This document shows positions 1 to 5,547 of a DNA stretch of 8,122 bases, one piece after another. The notes beneath the pieces are model-generated. The model saw only the letters and a program-made list of their open reading frames with translations, was not told where the DNA came from and did not search any database. The stretch comes from an uncultured Porphyromonadaceae bacterium. Its GTDB lineage: Bacteria; Bacteroidota; Bacteroidia; Bacteroidales; Muribaculaceae. The stretch is taken from the NCBI GenBank assembly GCA_900554265.1, contig USGZ01000066.1, positions 1 through 8,122 of the forward strand. The letters run 5' to 3'. Made by a program: the position numbers and the translations under genes. Within the stretch, counting starts at the first letter, position 1. Every line of letters starts with the position of its first letter.

Positions 1-1398
1 ATCCGCAGTGACGAAGCCGACCTTGTGGTGGGCACCCACGCCATCCTGAGCGAGGGCGTGGAGTTTGCCCGGCTGGGTCTGGCTGTAGTGGACGAGCAGC
101 ATCGCTTCGGCGTGCGCCAGCGCGGAATGCTGGCCGAAAAGGCTGCGAACCCCCATCTGCTGGTGATGAGCGCCACGCCCATTCCGCGCACGCTGCAGTT
201 CAGCCTGATGGGCGCCCGCGACCTGAGCACCATCACCACTCCGCCGCCGAACCGCTACCCGATAGTGACGAGCGTTGACGAGCTCAACGACGACCTCGTC
301 CGCGAGGCCATCAACTTCGAGCTTGCCCGCGGGGGACAGGTTTTCTTCATCAACCACCGCATCGAAGGCCTCTACGACCTGGAGGCCATGATACGGCGCC
401 TTGTGCCCGACGCACGCACCGTCGTGGCCCACGGCCAGATGCCGCCGGACCGCGTCGAGAAGGCCATCGGCGACTTCGTGGCCCACGACTACGACATACT
501 GCTGGCGACGACAATCGTAGAAAGCGGCGTCGACATGCCCAACGTCAACACCATAATAATAAACAACGCGCAGAACTTCGGCCTGAGCGAGCTGCACCAG
601 CTGCGCGGGCGCGTCGGCCGCAGCAACCGCAAGGCCTTCTGCTACCTTACCATCCCGCCGGGCAAGCCGCTGACACCCGACGCGCGGCGGCGGCTGGACG
701 CCATCGAAAGTTTCGCCGACCTGGGTTCCGGAATCCAGATAGCCATGCAGGACCTCGACATCCGCGGCGCCGGCAACCTCCTCGGGGCAGAGCAGAGCGG
801 CTTCATCGCTGACCTGGGCTACGAGACATATCAGCGCATCCTTCAGGAAGCCGTCACGGAGCTGCGCACCGAGGAATTTCCGGACCTCGCGGCTCCTGCC
901 GACGGCAAGGAGGAGGCCGCGGACACCGAGTTCGTTACTGACTGCGCCATCGAGACCGACCTGGAGCTGCTGCTGCCCTCGGACTACGTGGCTCAGGCAA
1001 GCGAGCGCATCTCGCTCTACAAGGAGCTGGACCGCATCGAGCGCGACGAAGAACTGGCTCAGTTCGAGGAAAACCTGCGCGACCGCTTCGGCCGCATCCC
1101 CGAGGCTGCCCGCGAGCTGCTGCGCGTGCCGCACCTGCGGCGCCTGGCGCGGCGTCTGGGCATCGAGAAACTGGTGCTCAAGCAGGGCCAGATGCTTACC
1201 TTTTTCGTAGGCGACGAGAACAAAGCCTACTACCAGAGTCCCATGTTCGGCCGTATGCTCAGCTACTACAACACAAACTATCAGAAAATCAACATGCGCG
1301 AGCGCAACGGGCGCCGGAGCTTTGCCTTTGCGGACGTGCCGAGCGTGAGCGCCGCCGTCGCCATTCTGGAGAATATCCTGCGCCTCGACCCGGCTTGA
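1..1398 (+). CDS. mfd: Transcription-repair coupling factor Mfd, C-terminal fragment (5' end outside window)
   Basis: The frame is open from base 1, so the gene begins before the window; 465 residues remain of a family usually about 1,100-1,150 long. Mfd is a cytoplasmic DNA translocase that pushes stalled RNA polymerase off DNA lesions and recruits UvrA for nucleotide excision repair. Visible in fragment numbering: helicase motif II DEQH (31-34), motif III SAT (57-59), motif V region ATTIVESGVDMPN (169-181), motif VI QLRGRVGRS (200-208), the translocation-motif region with DLDIRGAGNLLG, then a C-terminal TRCF (D7) domain from about 318, including SERISLYKELDRI. The D7 domain separates it from RecG. 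The stretch around DEQHRFGVRQR is somewhat RecG-like, but the following FSLMGARDLS and PPPNRYPI are typical of Bacteroidetes Mfd. Glutamate and leucine codons are mostly GAG and CTG. No GC-rich terminator follows the TGA stop. Confidence 0.96.
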   Translation: MRSDEADLVVGTHAILSEGVEFARLGLAVVDEQHRFGVRQRGMLAEKAANPHLLVMSATPIPRTLQFSLMGARDLSTITTPPPNRYPIVTSVDELNDDLVREAINFELARGGQVFFINHRIEGLYDLEAMIRRLVPDARTVVAHGQMPPDRVEKAIGDFVAHDYDILLATTIVESGVDMPNVNTIIINNAQNFGLSELHQLRGRVGRSNRKAFCYLTIPPGKPLTPDARRRLDAIESFADLGSGIQIAMQDLDIRGAGNLLGAEQSGFIADLGYETYQRILQEAVTELRTEEFPDLAAPADGKEEAADTEFVTDCAIETDLELLLPSDYVAQASERISLYKELDRIERDEELAQFEENLRDRFGRIPEAARELLRVPHLRRLARRLGIEKLVLKQGQMLTFFVGDENKAYYQSPMFGRMLSYYNTNYQKINMRERNGRRSFAFADVPSVSAAVAILENILRLDPA

Positions 1399-1440
1399 GC
1401 AAGGCTTATCGTTAAATAATCTGAATTTATTTTGTTAAAT

Positions 1441-1472
1441 CTTGCAGGGGTTTGGATTTTGAGCTATCTTTG
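1441..1472 (+). promoter_or_regulatory. Bacteroidetes-type promoter for the secreted protein gene
   Basis: A perfect -7 box TATCTTTG (1465-1472, consensus TAnnTTTG) lies 20 bp after CTTG (1441-1444), which fits the -33 TTTG box with one mismatch. The expected transcription start is near 1478-1480, giving a leader of about 140 nt before the ATG at 1622. The box is preceded by GGATTTTGA (1454-1462), which recurs almost identically before the promoter at 5034-5065. Assignment rests on the known consensus of the Bacteroidetes primary sigma factor. Confidence 0.75.
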
Positions 1473-1552
1473 GGCGGTTTTAGAGGGATACGCATTCCTT
1501 TTGGCCCGACCTAAGATACCTTAAACTAATAGCTTCTAAAAAAGGACACAAG

Positions 1553-1569
1553 TAAAACAACCTGTTTTA
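1553..1569 (+). other. Small perfect hairpin in the 5' leader
   Basis: TAAAACA (1553-1559) and TGTTTTA (1563-1569) form a perfect 7-bp stem around a 3-nt loop (ACC). It lies in the AT-rich leader, about 50 nt before the start codon. It is mostly A-T, so stability is low; a role in mRNA stability or initiation is only a possibility. The rest of the 1399-1621 gap holds the promoter and no ORF or RNA gene that I recognise. Confidence 0.3.
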
Positions 1570-1621
1570 AATCTAAGGAAATCAACTATAAACAACAGTT
1601 ATTAACCTCAAAATCAGCGAC

Positions 1622-4600
1622 ATGAAATTAACATTACGCAATCTGGCGCTCGGAGCAGCCCTGCTGGCTACCGGCGCAGTAACTGCGCAGGACGCTCCCA
1701 CCGTTACCCAGCGGTGGATTCAGCACATTCCCGCAGAAATCGTGGGCAACGTTCGTGGCGGCGCCGGTCTCAACGGCAAAGTCTACGTTTCCTCCGGTAC
1801 CACGATGTGGGCCCTCGACGGCACTACCTCCACCCAGGTATTCACCAGCGAAACAGGCATGAACAAGGGTTTCGCCATGGACGAGGCCGGCAACATCGTA
1901 GTTGCAGGTTTCCCCACCGGCGAAAGCAACTGGATGAACGTCCAGCTATTCAAGGCCGGCGAAACGACTTCCACCGCGCTCACACTCGAAATTCCAGCTG
2001 ACTCTGAATTCGCCGGCAACCGCTACGACGTAGTGGGCCGCGCCGTAGGCGACTTCTGCAGCGAAAAAGGCGGCGTGTTCTACATCACCAGCACCTCTAG
2101 CGCTTATCCCATCCCCGTATGGATTGCCAACGGCGAACAGGTAGCACTTACGGAACCCGCTCATCCCACTTACAGCGCAAACGCCAACTCGACGGCCTAT
2201 GCGCAGCCTAAGGCTACCATCGACGAGATGGACGAGGAAAACGTTTTCTACAACTATTACTATTACACCGGCGGCAAGTGCTGGGAAATCGGCTATACTA
2301 CCGAAGATTTCGAGCCGCTGTATCTGCCCACTGTAGCTGAAGGCCAGATGCCCGAAGGCTGGGCTCCCCAGACACAGAACGGTTTCGACGTGTTCACCCT
2401 TGGCGACAAGACTTACGTAGTCCGCATGTCCGGTGTAAATACATGGAACGCCGACTTCCTGATCCACGACATGGACGGCAACGTGCTCTTCCATACTGCT
2501 TACGACGAAAACTGGAATAACGCAGTTACCGGTGGTAACGCCGGTTTCGGCTGCGGCGTATGGGCCCGTAAAGTCAGCGACAACAAGGTCGAGCTCTACC
2601 AGGTGTTCAAATGCGCTCTGACCGACAAGTCCTTCGCAGCCCTCTACGACATCGAACTCGGCAGCGAACCCCAGCCCGAGCAGCATGTCTACATGGCAGG
2701 CCAGTTCCAGGGATGGAACCCCAACGAACCCGCTGAATTCACCAAGGGCGAGGATGGACTCTATACCTACGAATTCAACCAGACCGGCGGCGGCTTCAAG
2801 ATCAGTACCGCCAAGGGCGGCTGGGATGAACCCGCCGGCTTCAACTCCGGCCTTCTCGGCGTTGAAGGCAACGCTATCGTAACGGGCAATACCTATACCC
2901 TTGTCCCGGGCCTGAGCGGCGACCTCTCTATCGCCAACGGCCAGTACACCTTCACCGTCGACCTGACCGCCATGACCCTCAAGGTTGAAGGCGAAGAAGT
3001 CTTCACCGTTCCCGAACTCTACGTTCGCGGCGAACTCAACGGCTGGGGCTACAACGACGAGACCAAGATGACCACCGATGGCGTTGTCAACGAAGAAGGC
3101 AACGTTATCTACACCATCGCTCTCGACAAGCTTCAGGGCCAGTACAAGATTGCTTCCAACGACTGGAGCGTATCCCTGGGCGGTTCGTTCAGCGGCGCCG
3201 GTACATACGACCTCGAGCGCGGCGGCGAGAACAACAACCTTAGCGCTGACCTCGTCCACGCAACCCTCACCCTCGTTTACCCGAAGGACATCACCAAGGC
3301 TCCCAAGCTGACCGTTGCCGGTATGGCAGTGGCTCCCCGCAAGGCCTTCGCTTACGACATCAAGGGCGAAGCTCTCGAAAACGACCAGTACAAGGTTACC
3401 TTCAAGGCTACCGAAGCAGCTGCTGAAGGCGAAATTGTAGTTAAGGACGCCGAAGGCCAGACCGTTGCAACTCCCGCTATTGCCAACATCGTTAAGGGCG
3501 AAAACACTGTTACCATCGACCTGAGCAACCTCGCCGAAGGTACTTACAGCTGGGCAGTACGCCTGATTTCCGCCGATAACGCCAACGAACGCGGCGCTAT
3601 CGCTTACGAAGCTCCGACCGCATGGCAGGGCGGCGACAACACCACAGGTGGCGTCGTCTTCATCCGCGACATCAACGAACCCGCATTCGGTTATGTAGTA
3701 GTAGGCAACGGCCGCTCCCGCGGTTTCGCCGTATTCGATCAGCTCGGCCAGCAGGTAGGCACCGAACTCTACCACGTAGGTGAATTCGCTTCCAGCAACG
3801 GTTCCTCCACCACCCGTGGCGATGCCCTCCGCGGCTACGCAGTCTTCGCCGACTGGTCCGACGCTTACAGCGGCTACTGGCGCATCGATCCTCTGAACCC
3901 CGCCGCTCCCATGGTCAACATGCTGATGGTTGAAGGCGCAACCCAGGCCGCCGACGGTACCGTTACCTACAACGGCGTCGCCACAGGTTCCGGCTCCTGC
4001 ACCGTAGCATTCCAGGGCGAAGGCGAGAACACCAAGATGTTCGCTTACGACGAGGACATCTATGGCAACACCATCGTACGCTATGACCTCGGCACCGCCG
4101 ACATGATTACCACCGCTCCCTCGCTGGTATTCGAAAGCAAGGGCCAGTTCGGTTCCCAGAACGTTGACGTCGAAGGCGTCGCCAACGGCTTCTTCGTATC
4201 GCAGGGCCGCGCCTCCACAGTCGAAGACTGGGGCGTTCCCACTCTGACCTACTTCGACAACGAAGGCAACAAGGTTTGGGCATCTTCCGGCAACACCGAA
4301 TTCGCTCCCGACTGCAACTCCGGTTTCGCAGTTAGCATGGACGGTTCTCTTGCAGCAGTTGTTCGCCGCGGCGCCATGGAAATCTACGTCTATGCTCTGA
4401 GCTACGACGAATACAACGAGCCGACCTTCACCGAACTCTATGTAATCGACCAGGTTCCCAGCAATGGTAACGGCGCCAGCGGTTGGTCGCAGTGCACCTT
4501 CGACGCCGGCAACAACCTCCATGTATACAACCGTCAGAACGGTGGTTACAAGGTTTACGTTCTCCCCGGCCAGCTCGCCAGCACCGTTGCCGCCAAGGCT

Positions 4601-4771
4601 GAATATGCTATCAGCAAGTCATCCGGCGTAGCCGACATCACCGTCGACGCAGCCGCTCCCGTACAGTTCTTCAACCTGCAGGGCATCGAAGTATCCGCAG
4701 AGAACATGACCCCCGGCGTTTACGTACGTCGTCAGGGCAACAGCGTCTCCAAGGTTTACATCAACAAGTAA
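1622..4771 (+). CDS. Large secreted multidomain protein with SusE/SusF-like modules and a sorting-tag-like C-terminus
   Basis: The 1049-residue product is exported. Residues 1-22 form a signal peptide (basic start, hydrophobic LALGAALLATGAV) with a likely cut after AVTA, leaving Gln23 first, as in the Bacteroidetes 'Q-rule' for pyroglutamate-capped proteins. Residues 30-345 are short beta repeats resembling a propeller (for example GFAMDEAGNIVVAGF). Two related modules follow, about 354-458 (YMAGQFQGWNP) and 464-560 (YVRGELNGWGYND), resembling the starch-binding-like domains of SusE/SusF. An Ig-like segment spans about 561-650, then a second propeller-like part 670-982. The tail 1013-1049 (FFNLQGIEV, PGVYVRRQGN, SKVYINK) resembles the type A sorting domain of type IX secretion. 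There is no lipobox, so it is not a SusE/F lipoprotein. Carbohydrate binding is inferred; no catalytic motif is recognised. Codon use (GAA, GCT, GTT, CTC) differs from neighbours and suggests high expression. The ATG lacks a Shine-Dalgarno, as is usual here. The gene appears monocistronic, between its own promoter and terminator. Confidence 0.85.
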   Translation: MKLTLRNLALGAALLATGAVTAQDAPTVTQRWIQHIPAEIVGNVRGGAGLNGKVYVSSGTTMWALDGTTSTQVFTSETGMNKGFAMDEAGNIVVAGFPTGESNWMNVQLFKAGETTSTALTLEIPADSEFAGNRYDVVGRAVGDFCSEKGGVFYITSTSSAYPIPVWIANGEQVALTEPAHPTYSANANSTAYAQPKATIDEMDEENVFYNYYYYTGGKCWEIGYTTEDFEPLYLPTVAEGQMPEGWAPQTQNGFDVFTLGDKTYVVRMSGVNTWNADFLIHDMDGNVLFHTAYDENWNNAVTGGNAGFGCGVWARKVSDNKVELYQVFKCALTDKSFAALYDIELGSEPQPEQHVYMAGQFQGWNPNEPAEFTKGEDGLYTYEFNQTGGGFKISTAKGGWDEPAGFNSGLLGVEGNAIVTGNTYTLVPGLSGDLSIANGQYTFTVDLTAMTLKVEGEEVFTVPELYVRGELNGWGYNDETKMTTDGVVNEEGNVIYTIALDKLQGQYKIASNDWSVSLGGSFSGAGTYDLERGGENNNLSADLVHATLTLVYPKDITKAPKLTVAGMAVAPRKAFAYDIKGEALENDQYKVTFKATEAAAEGEIVVKDAEGQTVATPAIANIVKGENTVTIDLSNLAEGTYSWAVRLISADNANERGAIAYEAPTAWQGGDNTTGGVVFIRDINEPAFGYVVVGNGRSRGFAVFDQLGQQVGTELYHVGEFASSNGSSTTRGDALRGYAVFADWSDAYSGYWRIDPLNPAAPMVNMLMVEGATQAADGTVTYNGVATGSGSCTVAFQGEGENTKMFAYDEDIYGNTIVRYDLGTADMITTAPSLVFESKGQFGSQNVDVEGVANGFFVSQGRASTVEDWGVPTLTYFDNEGNKVWASSGNTEFAPDCNSGFAVSMDGSLAAVVRRGAMEIYVYALSYDEYNEPTFTELYVIDQVPSNGNGASGWSQCTFDAGNNLHVYNRQNGGYKVYVLPGQLASTVAAKAEYAISKSSGVADITVDAAAPVQFFNLQGIEVSAENMTPGVYVRRQGNSVSKVYINK

Positions 4772-4788
4772 TCATCCGTCCTACCGAT

Positions 4789-4825
4789 AAAGGCGGCATC
4801 CCCAATCGCGGGGGTGCCGCTTTTT
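4789..4825 (+). terminator. Intrinsic terminator of the secreted protein gene
   Basis: An 11-bp stem pairs GCGGCATCCCC (4793-4803) with GGGGGTGCCGC (4810-4820), with one T-G wobble and a 6-nt loop (AATCGC). Five T follow (4821-4825), and A residues at 4789-4791 can pair with the T run to lengthen the stem. It begins 17 nt after the stop codon, so it very likely ends this transcript. It is the strongest terminator in the window. Confidence 0.9.
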
Positions 4826-4843
4826 CCTTTGCGGGGCGTGGAG

Positions 4844-4864
4844 GTGGGTGCGACTCGCACCCAC
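4844..4864. repeat. REP-like hairpin, left unit
   Basis: GTGGGTGCG (4844-4852) pairs perfectly with CGCACCCAC (4856-4864) across a 3-nt loop (ACT). It sits directly after GGAG (4840-4843). There is no T tract after it, so it is not a standard terminator; it lies 19 nt after the T run of the real terminator and may never be transcribed. Confidence 0.8.
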
Positions 4865-4869
4865 ACCGA

Positions 4870-4919
4870 GATTAATCGGGATTAATCGGGATTAATCAAG
4901 ATTTATCGGGAATAATCGG
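4870..4919. repeat. Five tandem 10-bp repeats, unit GATTAATCGG
   Basis: Units 1 and 2 are exactly GATTAATCGG. Unit 3 ends in AA instead of GG, unit 4 reads GATTTATCGG and unit 5 reads GAATAATCGG. The 8-bp core GATTAATC is its own reverse complement, so units 1-3 each hold a perfect palindrome at a spacing close to one helical turn. It may be slippage-prone filler of the REPIN-like element or an array of protein sites; nothing in the window decides between these. Confidence 0.85.
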
Positions 4920-4950
4920 GAAAGTGCGAAGCCGGCCCGGCGAGTCAGGC

Positions 4951-4971
4951 GTCGGGGCGAGACGCCCCGAC
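4951..4971. repeat. REP-like hairpin, right unit (inverted copy)
   Basis: GTCGGGGCG (4951-4959) pairs perfectly with CGCCCCGAC (4963-4971) across a 3-nt loop (AGA). On the minus strand it is preceded by TGGAG (complement of 4972-4976), matching the left unit. Relative to that unit, the third and sixth base pairs of the stem are exchanged without loss of pairing. Confidence 0.8.
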
Positions 4972-4976
4972 CTCCA

Positions 4977-5020
4977 TTGCGCCGCGCGCTTTTTATGCGT
5001 AGTTGCGCCGCGCGATTTTA
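4977..5020. repeat. GC-rich direct repeat with T tract, period 26 bp
   Basis: TTGCGCCGCGCG occurs at 4977-4988 and again at 5003-5014, each followed by one variable base and a T run ending in A. The first copy begins at the exact base after the right REP-like unit, so the repeat may mark an old insertion or duplication boundary. No coding potential is seen. The following stretch to 5033 contains nothing I recognise. Confidence 0.7.
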
Positions 5021-5033
5021 CCTTCTCGTAGGT

Positions 5034-5065
5034 ATTGGGGCGCCGGGGGATTTTGATTATCTTTG
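5034..5065 (+). promoter_or_regulatory. Bacteroidetes-type promoter for the DUF4491 gene
   Basis: The -7 box TATCTTTG (5058-5065) lies 20 bp after ATTG (5034-5037), the same spacing and same -7 octamer as the promoter at 1441-1472. GGATTTTGA (5048-5056) just upstream also matches that promoter. Transcription should begin near 5070-5073, only a few bases before the ATG at 5075, which implies a leaderless or near-leaderless mRNA. Confidence 0.72.
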
Positions 5066-5074
5066 CTGGCGATT

Positions 5075-5398
5075 ATGGAAACTATTAGCGAATTTCTGAA
5101 GGAGTATCATCTCGAGGGGCTTACCGTCGGGCTTGCTACTTTCCTTATTATCGGGCTTTTTCATCCCCTGGTGGTGAAGGGCTATTATTATTTCGGGCTC
5201 GGGTGCCGGTGGGCCTTCGCGGTGGCGGGCGTGGCGTTTTGCGCGCTGTCGTTGCTGGTTTCGGACACTGTCGGGGCGATTCTCTGCGGAGTGGTTGCCT
5301 TCTCATGCTTCTGGAGCATTCGCGAGGTGGCCGAGCAGGAGGAGCGCGTTTGCAAGGGCTGGTTCCCGGCCAATCCCCGGCGCGCCGGCAAAAAATAA
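5075..5398 (+). CDS. DUF4491 family small inner-membrane protein
   Basis: The 107-residue product resembles the DUF4491 family of Bacteroidetes, which has no known function. Family-like stretches are EGLTVGLATFLIIGLFHPLVVK (about 14-35), FWSIREVAEQEERV (79-92) and the C-terminal KGWFPANPRR (94-103). Three hydrophobic segments, about 15-34, 46-63 and 65-82, suggest an integral membrane protein with a charged C-terminal tail. I start at the ATG at 5075; an in-frame TTG at 5063 overlaps the -7 promoter box and would lie upstream of the expected transcription start. There is no Shine-Dalgarno. It stands alone, between a repeat-rich gap and the leader of the division cluster, so context gives no functional hint. 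Its last codons are part of a tandem duplication. Confidence 0.82.
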   Translation: METISEFLKEYHLEGLTVGLATFLIIGLFHPLVVKGYYYFGLGCRWAFAVAGVAFCALSLLVSDTVGAILCGVVAFSCFWSIREVAEQEERVCKGWFPANPRRAGKK

Positions 5399-5414
5399 GC
5401 GCCGGCAAAAATAA
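5382..5414. repeat. Tandem duplication across the DUF4491 stop codon
   Basis: GCGCCGGCAAAAAATAA (5382-5398) is followed at once by GCGCCGGCAAAAATAA (5399-5414), differing only by one A in the A run. The first copy ends with the stop codon of the DUF4491 gene; the second is untranslated. The two GCCGGC blocks could also pair as a hairpin with an 11-nt A-rich loop, but no T run follows on the + strand. Confidence 0.85.
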
Positions 5415-5443
5415 TGTTGATAAGTTTTTTTGAGAATTTTTAT

Positions 5444-5465
5444 CCGCTGTAAGAAAAAATAGCGG
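5444..5465 (+). terminator. Weak hairpin, possible terminator after the DUF4491 gene
   Basis: CCGCTGT (5444-5450) pairs with ATAGCGG (5459-5465), with one G-T wobble and an A-rich 8-nt loop; CATTTTCC follows. The stem is short and the T tract broken, so termination would be inefficient. It sits directly before the TAATTTTG box at 5475 and may instead be part of the regulatory region of the division cluster. Confidence 0.3.
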
Positions 5466-5474
5466 CATTTTCCG

Positions 5475-5482
5475 TAATTTTG
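5475..5482 (+). promoter_or_regulatory. Candidate -7 box for the rsmH-ftsL-ftsI operon
   Basis: TAATTTTG fits the Bacteroidetes -7 consensus TAnnTTTG. No clear TTTG is found at the expected 19-21 bp upstream (that stretch is A-rich), so it is weaker than the other two promoters. Transcription would start near 5488-5490, giving a leader of about 60 nt that begins with the hairpin at 5496-5520. Confidence 0.45.
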
Positions 5483-5495
5483 AAGTCTAAAAAGC

Positions 5496-5520
5496 GTGGA
5501 CGCGGTAATTCCGTGCCCAC
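5496..5520 (+). promoter_or_regulatory. Leader hairpin before rsmH
   Basis: GTGGACGCGG (5496-5505) pairs with CCGTGCCCAC (5511-5520): eight Watson-Crick pairs, one G-T wobble and one A-C mismatch, around a 5-nt loop TAATT. It would be at the extreme 5' end of the operon mRNA if the 5475 box is used. No T run follows, so a terminator is unlikely; mRNA protection or a protein-binding site is possible. I do not recognise a known riboswitch. Confidence 0.4.
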
Positions 5521-5547
5521 ATTGCGTATATAATCAGGCAAGAACAG

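Larger units (their letters stand above)
4839..4976. mobile_element. REPIN-like element: two inverted REP-like units around tandem 10-bp repeats
   Basis: A 26-nt unit at 4839-4864 (+ strand) recurs in inverted orientation at 4951-4976. Aligned in the same sense, 21 of 26 bases match. Each unit is TGGAG followed by a 21-nt perfect hairpin with 9-bp arms and a 3-nt loop. Four of the five differences form two swapped base pairs that keep the stem intact; the fifth is in the loop. The 86 nt between them hold five tandem 10-bp repeats. A GGAG or GTAG head before a palindrome, in inverted pairs, is the layout of REP sequences moved by REP-associated tyrosine transposases (RAYTs). No transposase lies in the window, so a non-autonomous element is inferred. 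A flanking TTGCG occurs at 4829-4833 and 4977-4981, but the left copy is 5 nt away from the unit, so it is not a convincing target duplication. Confidence 0.6.

Noticed and set aside
1..1398. Possible RecG helicase, suggested by DEQHRFGVRQR
   Set aside because: The FSLMGARDLS and PPPNRYPI segments and a full C-terminal TRCF (D7) domain are features of Mfd; RecG lacks that domain.
1411..1433. AT-only inverted repeat (AAATAA / TTATTT) after mfd, as a possible terminator
   Set aside because: Six A-T pairs around a 7-nt loop would be very unstable and no proper T run follows.
1946..4522. 858-codon open frame on the minus strand, antisense to the secreted protein gene
   Set aside because: It mirrors the codon bias of the sense gene, its translation is low-complexity and rich in Val, Gly and Ala with no recognisable domain, and the sense frame has a signal peptide, domains, promoter and terminator.
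4829..4981. TTGCG on both sides of the REPIN-like element as a target-site duplication
   Set aside because: The left copy is separated from the element by 5 nt, and the right copy is also the start of another direct repeat, so a 5-base match may be chance.
4839..5020. Repeat cluster considered as a CRISPR array
   Set aside because: The repeats are 10 bp with no spacers, or hairpins present only as an inverted pair, and no cas genes are nearby.
5063..5074. Upstream TTG as start of the DUF4491 gene
   Set aside because: It overlaps the -7 promoter box, so it would not be in the mRNA; the ATG at 5075 fits family length.
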